From NCBI GenBank assembly GCA_910584595.1, contig CAJUBQ010000045.1, positions 1 through 34,381 on the forward strand: a stretch of 34,381 nucleotides of DNA, written 5' to 3'. A program made the translations under genes and the position numbers. Shown piece after piece: positions 8,426-17,417 of this stretch (its first letter is position 1; every line of letters begins with the position of its first letter). The notes beneath the pieces are model-generated. The model searched no databases, was not told where the DNA came from, and saw only the letters and a list, made by a program, of their open reading frames with translations. Source of the stretch: an uncultured Eubacterium sp. GTDB lineage: Bacteria; Bacillota; Clostridia; Lachnospirales; Lachnospiraceae.

Positions 8426-8641
8426 AATTTTTTCCACAAGTATGAATAATTTGGGGTGGTTTTCCACAATCCAATGTACAGAAGATAGCTGCATCTTACC
8501 TTTTGCTCTCCTTATTCCCGGCCTGCCCTTTTCATAAAACTGCATCAGTATGTCCGCAATCTGCGTCAGCAGATAGTGGCATTTCATTGCATTATACTTC
8601 AAGGATTCCCGAACGACTCTGCACCTGTTTTTACGATCCAC
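8399..8641 (-). pseudogene. Degenerate C-terminal fragment of a transposase
   Basis: The frame contains LKYNAMKCHYLLTQIADILM followed by QFYEKG and a basic stretch. From memory this matches the C-terminal region of a transposase family common in Lachnospiraceae (NYNAMKNHYLLxQIADILxQLYE-type). Only about 60 related residues remain. An in-frame stop lies just upstream of the fragment and no N-terminal catalytic part is found nearby, so it is a relic. The family identification is by motif memory only. Confidence 0.4.
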
Positions 8642-8721
8642 TCTTTCTCCAGCCTGCTTTTTCTATTATAATGTATTTAAAAACAAAACACAATCATTAC
8701 AAAAATTATAGGAGACTCACT

Positions 8722-9633
8722 ATGGAACATGCATTCGTATTAGAATTATCCGATTCCAAATTCAAAGATCTGTTTGTCTGTTTCTGCGGATATGCTCAGT
8801 GCGAACCGCTCCATGCATTCGGACCTGCCGTACGCCCTAACTATATTCTGCATTATATCATTGACGGAAAAGGATTTTATCAGACTGGAAATCATAAATT
8901 TTTTCTGGAAGCTGGAGAAGGGTTTTTAATCGAACCCGACACTCTTACCTACTATCAGGCAGATGAAAAATACCCGTGGAGTTACCTATGGATTGGTTTT
9001 TCCGGAAAACACGCCAAAATATATCTGGAAGATCTCGGTCTGAACAGTATGCAGCTTACGTTCCGTTCAAGCCACGGCAAAGAACTCAAACGTCTGATCC
9101 TGCAAATGCTCAAATGCTCCGACGGCTCCATAACGAGCCGATACCGGCTGCAAAGCCTTTTATATGCTTTTTTTGCCGTGTTATCCAAAGATACTGACGG
9201 TACTCCGGACGACGTAAATTCCAAAGACAATTTTTATGTGGAACGGGCGATCCACTTTATCCGTAACAATTATTCATCACAAATCAAGGTAAGTGATATT
9301 GCCAATTATTTATGCATCACCCGCAGCTACCTATATAAACTTTTTCAAAACAGTTTTCAAATGTCTGTACAGGAATTTTTAACGATATTTCGGATTTCTC
9401 GCGCAAAAGAACTGCTGTCCACAACAACGCTTTCGATGGAACACGTTGCCGCATCCTGCGGTTATCAAAATACGCTTGTCTTTTCCAAAGCGTTTAAACG
9501 AAACATGGGCTGTACCCCGACTGTTTACCGTTACGAACACCGAAAAGCTGCACAGGAGCATCTGGATAAAAATAATGACCTTTTAGAGAAACTGATGGAA
9601 GACGATTCTTTGCGAAAATTAAAACAGCGATAA
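8722..9633 (+). CDS. AraC-family transcriptional regulator
   Basis: The likely start is the ATG at 8722, preceded by ATAGGAGAC; a longer frame runs upstream but opens inside the transposase relic without a ribosome site. The 303-residue protein has an N-terminal cupin-type sugar-binding domain (about 1-140, with YILHYIIDGKGFYQTGN and the LEAGEGFLIEPDT turn). Two AraC helix-turn-helix motifs occupy about 195-290 (IKVSDIANYLCITRSYLYKLF and the HVAASCGYQNTLVFSKAFK segment). Such proteins usually activate an adjacent sugar gene when a sugar is bound. The next gene, 176 bp downstream, is a GH36 alpha-galactosidase, so this is probably its activator, responding to an alpha-galactoside. A TATAAT at 8667-8672 may be its own -10 box, but the -35 is poor. 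Confidence 0.92.
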   Translation: MEHAFVLELSDSKFKDLFVCFCGYAQCEPLHAFGPAVRPNYILHYIIDGKGFYQTGNHKFFLEAGEGFLIEPDTLTYYQADEKYPWSYLWIGFSGKHAKIYLEDLGLNSMQLTFRSSHGKELKRLILQMLKCSDGSITSRYRLQSLLYAFFAVLSKDTDGTPDDVNSKDNFYVERAIHFIRNNYSSQIKVSDIANYLCITRSYLYKLFQNSFQMSVQEFLTIFRISRAKELLSTTTLSMEHVAASCGYQNTLVFSKAFKRNMGCTPTVYRYEHRKAAQEHLDKNNDLLEKLMEDDSLRKLKQR

Positions 9634-9664
9634 CGTGCAAATCCATTTCTTATGATGAAAAAGG

Positions 9665-9682
9665 TAAGGAACTGTTACGAAA
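9665..9682 (+). repeat. Half copy of a TAAGGAACTGT repeat
   Basis: TAAGGAACTGTTACGAAA here resembles one arm of the hairpin at 22681-22727 (TAAGGAACTGTAAAG). No matching second arm is seen nearby. It may be a decayed copy of a dispersed palindromic repeat. It lies in the gap between the araC-type gene and the second GH36. Confidence 0.35.
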
Positions 9683-9809
9683 AAAACAAAAAGAAACATT
9701 TTGACTGTTTTTTGAAACATAAATGACTACCCGCTTTTCTAAAACACCTTTATACTATGTACAAATCAAAAACAAACGCACCTGCATTGAGGCAGAAAGT
9801 GAGGTACCC

Positions 9810-12038
9810 ATGAATATTATATATCATCCGTCCAGCAAAATCTTCCATCTGTACAACGACAGCATCAGCTATCTTATGATAATCTTGCGAAATGGACATC
9901 TGGGGCAACTGTATTTTGGAAAACGTATCCGTGACAAAGAAGATTTTTCCTACTTGCTGGAAACTTGTGAACGTCCTATGACTTCTTGTATTTATGAAGA
10001 TGACAAATCGTTTTCACTGGAACATATCCGGCAGGAATATCCGGTATTCGGCACGACAGATTACAGGCAGCCGGCCGTAGAAATACTGCAGGAAAACGGG
10101 AGCCGGATTTCTGATTTTAAATACTGCTCTTTCTGTGTCACTGCGGGAAAACCTGCTCTGAATGGTCTTCCTGCCACTTATACAGAAAATGATGATGAAG
10201 CTTTAACACTTTGCATTACATTAAAAGATGAGGTTACATCTGTTCATGCAGAACTGCTTTATACAATTTTTGCAAAAGGTGGCATTCTGGCGCGCAGCGT
10301 TCGGTTGTTTAACAATGGCACGCAGCCTGTTCATCTTAGACGGGCAATGAGCCTTTGTCTGGACCTTCCTGACTGTAATTATGTCTGGCAGCAACTATCC
10401 GGATGCTGGGCAAGAGAATGCCACATCCATACCCGCAGCCTTGCACCCGGCATCCAGGCCATCGGCAGTATGCGGGGAAATTCCTCCCACGAGCACAATC
10501 CATTTTTAGCGCTGAAACGTCCTGCTGCTGACGAGCATCAGGGAGAAGCCATTGGACTGTCTTTGATCTATAGCGGCTGTTACCGCATACAGGCCGAAAC
10601 GGACGCCCACGACACCGTTCGCCTTCTGGCCGGCATCGATCCTTTCACGTTTGACTGGAAGCTGGACTGTAAGGAATCATTTCAGACACCGGAAGCTGTT
10701 CTCGTCTATACCGACCGTGGATTAAACCATTTGAGCCAGACATTCCACAAACTGTATCAAAAACGTCTGGCAAGGGGCTATTGGCGCGACCGTCCAAGAC
10801 CGATTTTAAATAATAACTGGGAAGCAACTTATTTTGACTTTACCGAAGACCGTCTGATCGAAATTGCCGCTAAAGCAAAAGAATGCGGCGTAGAACTATT
10901 TGTACTGGACGACGGCTGGTTTGGCGCACGAAACAACGACAAAGCCGGACTTGGGGACTGGAAGCCAAATAAAGACCGTCTTCCAAACGGAATTACGGGA
11001 CTGGCAAACCGCATAGAAGCGCTTGGCATGAAATTCGGCCTTTGGTTTGAACCGGAGATGACCAACAAAGACTCTGATTTTTACAGACAGCGCCCGGATT
11101 GGATACTGTCTGCTCCACAAAGAACAACCTCTCATGGCAGAAATCAATATGTACTGGATTTTTCCAGAACAGAAGTGGTAGATGCGATTTATGAACAAAT
11201 GGCAAGTCTTTTCAAGGAAGCAAAAATATCATATGTCAAGTGGGATATGAACCGGAGCATTACCGAATGCTATTCCAGCGCATGGCCTTCTGACCGTCAG
11301 GGTGAAATTTACCACCGCTATATTCTTGGCGTTTACGATCTGTATGACCGGCTGACGACAGAGTTTCCTCATATACTTTTCGAATCCTGTGCCAGCGGAG
11401 GCGGAAGGTTTGACCCGGGAATGCTTTACTATGCACCGCAAGGATGGGTAAGCGATAACAGCGATGCCATCGAACGGCTCAAAATCCAATACGGAACGTC
11501 TATGTGTTATCCTATCAGCAGTATGGGCACACATGTATCTGTATCGCCAAACCATCAGGTTTTCCGCTGCACACCACTGCACACCAGGGCAAATGTGGCA
11601 TACTTTGGCACGTTTGGCTACGAACTGGATTTAAACAAACTGACAGCAGAGGAAACTGAAGAAGTAAAAGAACAGATCCGTTTTATGAAACAATACAGAG
11701 CAATTTTACAATTTGGTACGTTTTACCGCCTTAAGAGTCCGTTCGAACAAAATGAAGCTGCATGGATGACTGTCAGCGCAGATCAAAAAACAGCGTTGGT
11801 CGGCTGGTACCGCATTTTAAACTGTGTCAATGACCGTTATACAAGACTGCATCTGAAAGGTCTGAATCCTGACTTCCTTTACCGCAATTCCCAAACCGGA
11901 ATGTGCCACTTTGGAGATGAGCTGATGTATGCGGGACTGATTACAAGCGATGAAACAGCAGGACAGGTGCCGTCCGATATCACGCCTTATACAGACTTTG
12001 AATCCCGCATCTATGTACTGGAGGTGATTCCTTCTTGA
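9810..12038 (+). CDS. Alpha-galactosidase, GH36 (copy 2, AraC-linked)
   Basis: The likely start is ATG 9810, behind a GTGAGGT ribosome site; the frame opens 29 codons earlier without one. The 742-residue product is a complete GH36 enzyme, with the NNWEATYFDF barrel entry, nucleophile D479 in KWDMNR and acid/base D549 in SDNSDAIERL (70-residue spacing as in the other copies). Position 3 of that acid/base motif is Asn rather than Asp, so the aglycone side differs slightly from copy 1. No signal peptide is seen, so it is cytoplasmic. It hydrolyses terminal alpha-galactose from oligosaccharides. The AraC-type gene upstream probably controls it. It overlaps the start of the YczE-like membrane gene by 4 bp, so the two are translationally coupled. 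Confidence 0.94.
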   Translation: MNIIYHPSSKIFHLYNDSISYLMIILRNGHLGQLYFGKRIRDKEDFSYLLETCERPMTSCIYEDDKSFSLEHIRQEYPVFGTTDYRQPAVEILQENGSRISDFKYCSFCVTAGKPALNGLPATYTENDDEALTLCITLKDEVTSVHAELLYTIFAKGGILARSVRLFNNGTQPVHLRRAMSLCLDLPDCNYVWQQLSGCWARECHIHTRSLAPGIQAIGSMRGNSSHEHNPFLALKRPAADEHQGEAIGLSLIYSGCYRIQAETDAHDTVRLLAGIDPFTFDWKLDCKESFQTPEAVLVYTDRGLNHLSQTFHKLYQKRLARGYWRDRPRPILNNNWEATYFDFTEDRLIEIAAKAKECGVELFVLDDGWFGARNNDKAGLGDWKPNKDRLPNGITGLANRIEALGMKFGLWFEPEMTNKDSDFYRQRPDWILSAPQRTTSHGRNQYVLDFSRTEVVDAIYEQMASLFKEAKISYVKWDMNRSITECYSSAWPSDRQGEIYHRYILGVYDLYDRLTTEFPHILFESCASGGGRFDPGMLYYAPQGWVSDNSDAIERLKIQYGTSMCYPISSMGTHVSVSPNHQVFRCTPLHTRANVAYFGTFGYELDLNKLTAEETEEVKEQIRFMKQYRAILQFGTFYRLKSPFEQNEAAWMTVSADQKTALVGWYRILNCVNDRYTRLHLKGLNPDFLYRNSQTGMCHFGDELMYAGLITSDETAGQVPSDITPYTDFESRIYVLEVIPS

Positions 12039-12688
12039 AAAAAACGAACGAATTTATATTCAAATTTACATTGAAACGAATGGTTCTGATGCTGACGGGT
12101 ATTCTGCTGATTGGTATGTGTGTTGCCTCCTACCGTATGAGTGGTTTTGGCGTAGATCCGTTTTCCTGTATGAACTTAGGCATCAGCAGCTTTCTTGGAA
12201 TGTCTTTTGGAAACTGGCAGCTGATTATGAATGCCGCGCTATTCCTGATCGTCTGGTTTAGCGTTCGCCACTGCATCGGACTTGGCACCATCATCAATAT
12301 GGTATTGGTTGGATATACTGCCGATTTTTTATGCTGGCTGTTTTTGGAGCAAATGGGCCTGTCTGTCACTTTTACGCTTCGCATTTTGCTGCTTTTGCTT
12401 GGAACACTGTTCGCATCTATGGGCTGTGCCTGTTATATGACCGCAGATATGGGAATCGCCCCTTATGACAGCGTTGCTTTTATCATCACAACATACGCCA
12501 AAGAAAAAATTTCTTTTCGCGTGGCCAGAATTTTATCTGATCTGACAGTAATCGCCGTCGGCATTTTATTTTGCTTTATGGCACATCATTCCGTATGGGA
12601 AATCGTAGGACTTGGCACCATTGTGAACGCATGCTGCAATGGTCCGTTGATTCAATTTTTCCGCGGAAAACTGGAAAAACTACAGTAA
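12035..12688 (+). CDS. YczE/YyaS/YitT-family integral membrane protein
   Basis: This 217-residue protein has about five hydrophobic segments (about 15-37, 52-75, 80-103, 110-133, 160-182). It shows the family hallmark of repeated small-residue motifs: MSGFGVDPFSCMNLGIS near the N-terminus and MTADMGIAPYDSVAF in the second half, an internal duplication. The family (COG2364) is of unknown function and is often suspected to be a transporter or export protein. The start is TTG 12035, preceded by a perfect GGAGGTGAT ribosome site that lies inside the GH36 coding end. The stop of GH36 (TGA) overlaps this start. That coupling suggests a role tied to alpha-galactoside use, though this is inference. 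It ends 1 bp before the convergent ThiF-like gene. Confidence 0.85.
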   Translation: MKKTNEFIFKFTLKRMVLMLTGILLIGMCVASYRMSGFGVDPFSCMNLGISSFLGMSFGNWQLIMNAALFLIVWFSVRHCIGLGTIINMVLVGYTADFLCWLFLEQMGLSVTFTLRILLLLLGTLFASMGCACYMTADMGIAPYDSVAFIITTYAKEKISFRVARILSDLTVIAVGILFCFMAHHSVWEIVGLGTIVNACCNGPLIQFFRGKLEKLQ

Positions 12689-12689
12689 C

Positions 12690-13457
12690 TTAACTGCCGC
12701 ATACCTCACAGTCTGCTACACGTTCCGGCAATCGCACCGTACGAAACTGTGCACGTAAAGCATCATAAGTCAGCAGCTTGCCAGTCAGCAGTTCTCCCGT
12801 TCCGAGCAGATATTTTACCGCTTCCATCGCTTGAAGACTTCCGATTACACCACAGATCACACCCATAACTCCGGCTTCGCTGGCAGACGCAACCGCTCCT
12901 TTTGGAGGCGGCTCTTTGAAAATACAACGGTAGCATGGGCCTTGCCCGGGCACATAAGTCATCAGCTGTCCCTGGAACCGGATGACCCCTGCATGTACAA
13001 AAGGTTTCCCTGATCTCACACAGGCATCGTTAATCAAAAACTTTGTTTCAAAATTGTCTGCTGCATCGATGACAAAATCATATTGGCTGATAATATCTTC
13101 AATATTGCCGGCATCAGCAAAAACCGGATACGTCTGTACAACCGTATCCGCATTCAGACGCAGCAATGTCTCTTTTGCAGACAGCGCCTTCTTTTTCCCA
13201 ATGTCGTCTGTGCCATGCAAAATCTGCCGCTGCAGATTTGAAAGCTCCACTTCATCCGCATCTGCTATCCCTATCGTTCCAACTCCGGCAGCAGCCAGAT
13301 ACATAGCTGCCGGAGATCCAAGACCCCCGGCTCCTATCATACATACTTTTGCGTTCATAAGCTTCTGCTGCCCCGCGATACCGACTTCTTCCAAAGACAA
13401 ATGCCTTTGATACCGCTTTTTTTGTTCCTCAGTAAGTTCTTTCCCTGAAAATTCCAT
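12690..13457 (-). CDS. ThiF/MoeB/HesA-family adenylyltransferase
   Basis: This 255-residue E1-like enzyme has the nucleotide-binding loop GAGGLGSP (42-49), the DxDxVxxxNLxRQ segment (66-78) and the DAADNF motif (131-136). Four zinc-binding cysteines sit in two CxxC pairs, C175/C178 and C250/C253. Family members adenylate the C-terminal glycine of ThiS or MoaD for sulfur transfer. The cysteine usually found just before the EAGV(L/M)G helix (TC or SC) is replaced by Ala192 in SASEAGVMG, so persulfide or acyl chemistry at that site is doubtful. No ThiS- or MoaD-like gene is in the window. It is the last gene of a probable operon, 8 bp after mgtE, with an AGGTGA ribosome site. It could act in thiamine, molybdopterin or another sulfur-carrier pathway. 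Confidence 0.9.
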   Translation of the reverse strand: MEFSGKELTEEQKKRYQRHLSLEEVGIAGQQKLMNAKVCMIGAGGLGSPAAMYLAAAGVGTIGIADADEVELSNLQRQILHGTDDIGKKKALSAKETLLRLNADTVVQTYPVFADAGNIEDIISQYDFVIDAADNFETKFLINDACVRSGKPFVHAGVIRFQGQLMTYVPGQGPCYRCIFKEPPPKGAVASASEAGVMGVICGVIGSLQAMEAVKYLLGTGELLTGKLLTYDALRAQFRTVRLPERVADCEVCGS

Positions 13458-13465
13458 ATTTCACC

Positions 13466-14899
13466 TCATTCTGCAAGCTGCAGCAAATGAATCAGCAGCA
13501 GCCAGGTCATCCCATAATAGGTCACAACCGCAACCAGATCATTTACCGTTGTAATTAAAGGCCCGGAAGCAACAGCCGGATCTATTTTCACTTTATGAAA
13601 AAACATCGGAATGACGGTTCCTGTAATGCTTGAAATAAGCATCGCAATGGTTAAGGAAAAACCGATGCACGCACTGACTGCAAACCCAAATCCAAACCCT
13701 CTGCCTTTGACCAGTGCAATATAACAACCAATAAATACGAGCGAGAGCAGACCAAGCAAAAATCCATTCACCGCTCCGACCCGCATCTCCTTAAACATCA
13801 GTCGCAGCTTCTGCCCACCGGTCAGATTTTCATCCATCAGCACGCGAATCGTAACTGCAAGCGACTGCGTACCTGCATTTCCTGCCATTCCAAGAATGAG
13901 CGACTGAAAACATACCACGATCGTAAGCTGCGATACGACCTGCTCAAACACACCGACAACCGCAGAAACAATCATGCCGAGCACGAGCAGCACTGCAAGC
14001 CAGGGAATTCTTTTTTTCATACTTTCCAAAAGAGGTTCATTCAAATCCTCCTCCGCTGTCAGTCCGGCAAGTTTTGCATAATCTTCGCCCATCTCTTCAT
14101 CGACAACTTCTACAATATCCTGAGCCGTAATAACTCCGAGTATTTTTTTATCATTATCTAATACCGGAATAGAATCCTCAGAATAGTCTTTGAGATCTTC
14201 AATACATTCGTCAATAGATTCTTTTGCATATACATACGGATACGATGTGGTAATCACATCTTCCAGCGCTGTATATTTTCGGGCAATAATCAGATCTTTC
14301 AAATCAATCGCTCCGCAAAAGCTCTCATTTTCATCTATCACATAAAGTGTAGAAATATTATCATTATCCGCTGCCTGCGCTACCAGCTCCTTCATGGCGC
14401 CCGGTATCGTAAGCCCCCGACTGATGACGATGAAATTCGTTGTCATCTTGCTTCCGATCTCATCATCTTCATAGGACTGAATCAGGTTAATATCATGTCT
14501 GGATTCTGCATCCATCAGCTGAATCAGCCGGTCAGACTTTTCATCTTCCATTTCATCCAATATATCTACCGCATCATCAGCATCCATCGATTCCAATATA
14601 TCCGCTGCATTTTCCAGACCCAGTTCTTCCAAATAACGGCTGACATCATCCTCTAAATACGTAAAAATCTCTGATATCGTTTCATTGCCTAACAGCTGAT
14701 AAAATTTAATACGCTCTTCTTTCGTCAGCTCTTCCCAGACAGAAGCAATATCATTTTCATGATAGTCTTCCAGCTTCTTACGGATGACTTGAGGGGGTTC
14801 GCCGCTCTTAATAATAGCGATCAGTTCTTTTTCATAATCTCTTTTCTTCGGAACATCTGATTGCTCCGCATTTATTTTCTTCTCTTCAAATTCACCCAT
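13466..14899 (-). CDS. mgtE: Magnesium transporter MgtE
   Basis: This 477-residue protein has the usual MgtE layout. An acidic helical N-domain (about 25-150, rich in DADDAVDILDEM-type repeats) is followed by two CBS domains (about 155-275) and five transmembrane helices (about 300-475). The PLITTVNDL segment near the end is a pore-helix hallmark. It is a Mg2+-gated Mg2+ channel of the plasma membrane, in which the cytoplasmic domains sense internal Mg2+. Its length fits the family (about 450-480). It lies 13 bp after the DUF815 ATPase gene with an AGAGGTGA ribosome site, so the two are cotranscribed. No M-box-like leader was recognised in front of the operon. Confidence 0.95.
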   Translation of the reverse strand: MGEFEEKKINAEQSDVPKKRDYEKELIAIIKSGEPPQVIRKKLEDYHENDIASVWEELTKEERIKFYQLLGNETISEIFTYLEDDVSRYLEELGLENAADILESMDADDAVDILDEMEDEKSDRLIQLMDAESRHDINLIQSYEDDEIGSKMTTNFIVISRGLTIPGAMKELVAQAADNDNISTLYVIDENESFCGAIDLKDLIIARKYTALEDVITTSYPYVYAKESIDECIEDLKDYSEDSIPVLDNDKKILGVITAQDIVEVVDEEMGEDYAKLAGLTAEEDLNEPLLESMKKRIPWLAVLLVLGMIVSAVVGVFEQVVSQLTIVVCFQSLILGMAGNAGTQSLAVTIRVLMDENLTGGQKLRLMFKEMRVGAVNGFLLGLLSLVFIGCYIALVKGRGFGFGFAVSACIGFSLTIAMLISSITGTVIPMFFHKVKIDPAVASGPLITTVNDLVAVVTYYGMTWLLLIHLLQLAE

Positions 14900-14912
14900 A
14901 AGAAATCACCTC

Positions 14913-16220
14913 TCATTCACATCCAAGCAGATAATTAACAAACTGCTGCGCGGTTCGTCCCGATATTCCTCCGTGGCTTAATTCCCATCTGTTAGCCTCC
15001 ATGCGCAGCTCATCCTCACTCATTGTCAGTCCTGCCCGTCTCGCCAGTCCGATAACGATATGGAAATATTCCTTCTGGCTTGGTTTCGAGTAGTTAATCG
15101 TTACTCCAAACCGATTGACAAGAGAAAGTTTTTCTTCCATAGTATCTGACTGATGCATTCCGTTTTCTATCTTAATGTCATCCCGGTCGTTCCAGATTTC
15201 CTTGATAATGTGCCGCCTGTTAGATGTCGCATAGATCAGAACATTTTCCGGCTTCGTCTCTACGCCGCCTTCAATCACAGCTTTCAAAAATTTATATTCA
15301 ATTTCAAACTCTTCAAAAGAAAGATCATCCATATAAATAATAAAGCGGTAATTACGATTTTTAATCTGTGCAATCACATTCGATAAATCTTGAAACTGGT
15401 GCTTATAAATTTCAATCATACGCAGTCCCCGATCATAAAATTCATTCACAATCGCTTTGATACTCGTTGATTTTCCGGTGCCGCTGTCACCAAATAAAAG
15501 TACGTTGTTCGCCTTACGGCCTTCCACAAACGCCCTCGTATTATCTACCAGCTTTTTCTTCTGTATCTCATATCCGATCAGATCATCCAGCATGACTTTG
15601 TCCATATTGTTGATCGGATGAAATATGATATTACGCCCTGTCTCATCCCGGGAAATACGAAACGCCTTATTTAGTCCAAACATTCCGACTCCATAAGCCT
15701 TGTAAAAACCGGTAACGTCAGTAAAAAACTGCTCCTGATCCGACGCTGCAGCAAGCCGGTCACTCAGCGCCCGTACTTTTTCACTCACATTTTTGTTATA
15801 CATAAGCTCCGGCTTTCCAATCGCCCTGTAATTTGACAGCTTTGTAAAACAATCGATACCAAGCTCCTGTTCCAGCCATCTGAAATCATAGTCAAACAAC
15901 TCTTTAAACGCTTTAAAATCACTTTTTGCAAAATCATTGACACTGCCCTCATGGGCTCCTGTTTTTTCACATGTAATGCTGAATGGATTCTCGTTTGTAA
16001 TCAATAAAAAAGTTAAATAATCATGCCACAGATTTTTATCAAATCCGTAATCTGTGGCCACAATCAGCAAACGTTTTACCTCACGAAATACTCTTTTCGT
16101 CAATTCCTCCTTTGTCTGCTTATGTTCACGCAAATCTGCGCAGATCCCGCTTAACTGCATTAAAATCGAATCCTGCGGCATATCCCCGTACATTAATATT
16201 TTTGATACAATCTGATTCAT
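14913..16220 (-). CDS. DUF815-family AAA ATPase
   Basis: This 435-residue protein has a helical N-terminal region (about 1-190) and a C-terminal AAA-type ATPase domain. Walker A is GDSGTGKST (about 245-253), Walker B is FIIYMDDLSFEE (about 292-303), and sensor 1 is the TSNRRH segment. It belongs to the DUF815 family of DnaA/IstB-like predicted ATPases, whose cellular role is unknown. A GGAGGCATCAGG ribosome site precedes the ATG. It is the first gene of an operon with mgtE and the ThiF-like gene, about 135 nt from a good promoter. The association with a Mg2+ channel may be only positional. Confidence 0.9.
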   Translation of the reverse strand: MNQIVSKILMYGDMPQDSILMQLSGICADLREHKQTKEELTKRVFREVKRLLIVATDYGFDKNLWHDYLTFLLITNENPFSITCEKTGAHEGSVNDFAKSDFKAFKELFDYDFRWLEQELGIDCFTKLSNYRAIGKPELMYNKNVSEKVRALSDRLAAASDQEQFFTDVTGFYKAYGVGMFGLNKAFRISRDETGRNIIFHPINNMDKVMLDDLIGYEIQKKKLVDNTRAFVEGRKANNVLLFGDSGTGKSTSIKAIVNEFYDRGLRMIEIYKHQFQDLSNVIAQIKNRNYRFIIYMDDLSFEEFEIEYKFLKAVIEGGVETKPENVLIYATSNRRHIIKEIWNDRDDIKIENGMHQSDTMEEKLSLVNRFGVTINYSKPSQKEYFHIVIGLARRAGLTMSEDELRMEANRWELSHGGISGRTAQQFVNYLLGCE

Positions 16221-16364
16221 CCTGATGCCTCCGCTACTCTTTCTTTCGTCACAGCCTTTGCCAACATAAAAATACAGAAAAGAAAAATCAGGCAGTATTG
16301 ACGAGAATACTACCCAACAAAATCAAATCTATATCTGATCACCGGACTTTCCCTGTTATGAGTC

Positions 16365-16393
16365 ATTATATCAGTACCGGTTTACTTGTGCAA
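16365..16393 (-). promoter_or_regulatory. Promoter of the DUF815-mgtE-ThiF operon
   Basis: On the minus strand, TTGCAC (16388-16393) and TATAAT (16365-16370) are 17 bp apart. The leader of about 135 nt contains a small inverted repeat, GTATT/AATAC, near 16293-16308. I recognise no known riboswitch in it. Confidence 0.75.
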
Positions 16394-16441
16394 CTTAAAA
16401 AACACTATTTTTCACATTTGTGATACACCATCCCCGGCAGA

Positions 16442-17281
16442 CTAAACCGCAACAATAATGCCGCCGTCATTGGCGTACATGCTGCTGACTCCTGCTGTAT
16501 CCAGAATCAGTATCTTTTTAAACTTCATAAGCTTTTCTATCTTTTCTTTGACACGCTCCGCTCGCTTTGGACAATTACAGTGTGATATTGCAAGAATTTG
16601 TTTATCTTTGTTTTCTACATGCTGCATAATTTCCTGCACCATACGTTCCAGCGCCTTATTCATCCCCTGCGCCTGTGCCAGCTGGCAAATTTCTCCTTCC
16701 GGCGTCGAACCCATCACCGGCTTTATGTTAAGAACGTTTGCCACAAATGCTTTCAGATTGCTCAGCCGTCCGTTTTTACGAAGCGTTTCTAATGTTTCCA
16801 ATACAAAAAATGTCCTCTGGTCTGCGATATAGTTTTCTGTCTGCGCAACTGTCTGCTCAAACGTACATCCTGCCTCTTCCAATTCCTGTATTTTCATTGC
16901 AATCAAAGTCTCTCCGATCGAAGCCGAACAGGAATTAAATACATAGACTTTTTTATTCGGAAAGTCACTTACAAACATCTGCTTTGCAGTCTGCGCACTA
17001 TTATGTGACCCGCTCAGACGTGCAGACAATGTAACCACATAAATATGATCTGCTTCCCCTTCATAAGCATCATAATATCTTTGCGGCGACGGACAAGCCG
17101 ATTTTGGACAATTGGGACTTTCTTTTACTTTTCTTAAAAATTCCTCCTGACAAAAACTCTCATCGTCAATGACATGATAATCATCTACATCCAGTTCTAA
17201 CGGCACAGACTGAAAATGTGCATCCTGCTTTAATTCCTGCGGCAGTTCCCCGCAGCTGTCCACAATAATCTTATAACTCAT
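16442..17281 (-). CDS. DegV-family fatty-acid-binding protein
   Basis: The likely start is ATG 17281 (MSYKIIVDSCGEL), 5 nt after a strong AGGAGGAAG; the frame extends 12 codons further without a ribosome site. The 279-residue protein has the DegV fold: the N-terminal KIIVDSCGELPQEL strand-turn, the VVTLSARLSGSHNSAQ segment that binds the lipid carboxylate through Ser/Thr, and the ETLRKNGRLSNLKAF helix. DegV (FakB-like) proteins hold fatty acids for phosphorylation by FakA and incorporation into phospholipid. No fakA is in the window. The gene appears monocistronic. Confidence 0.93.
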   Translation of the reverse strand: MSYKIIVDSCGELPQELKQDAHFQSVPLELDVDDYHVIDDESFCQEEFLRKVKESPNCPKSACPSPQRYYDAYEGEADHIYVVTLSARLSGSHNSAQTAKQMFVSDFPNKKVYVFNSCSASIGETLIAMKIQELEEAGCTFEQTVAQTENYIADQRTFFVLETLETLRKNGRLSNLKAFVANVLNIKPVMGSTPEGEICQLAQAQGMNKALERMVQEIMQHVENKDKQILAISHCNCPKRAERVKEKIEKLMKFKKILILDTAGVSSMYANDGGIIVAV

Positions 17282-17417
17282 AACTTCCTCCTGATTATTT
17301 TTTTGATTTATTAACACCTGTAATCTTATATGCTATCATCTATTATTTATCTCATTTTTACATAGTATTCATTACTACATGATAATAACATCAAAATGAT
17401 TTTTTGTAAATACATTT

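Noticed and set aside
8503..8721. Long N-terminal extension of the AraC-type regulator
   Set aside because: The extra 73 codons overlap the transposase relic on the other strand, lack a ribosome site, and are not part of the AraC fold; ATG 8722 has a good site.
16221..16364. Possible M-box magnesium riboswitch before the mgtE operon
   Set aside because: The leader is about 135 nt and holds one small hairpin, but I do not find the conserved M-box core, and mgtE is the second gene.
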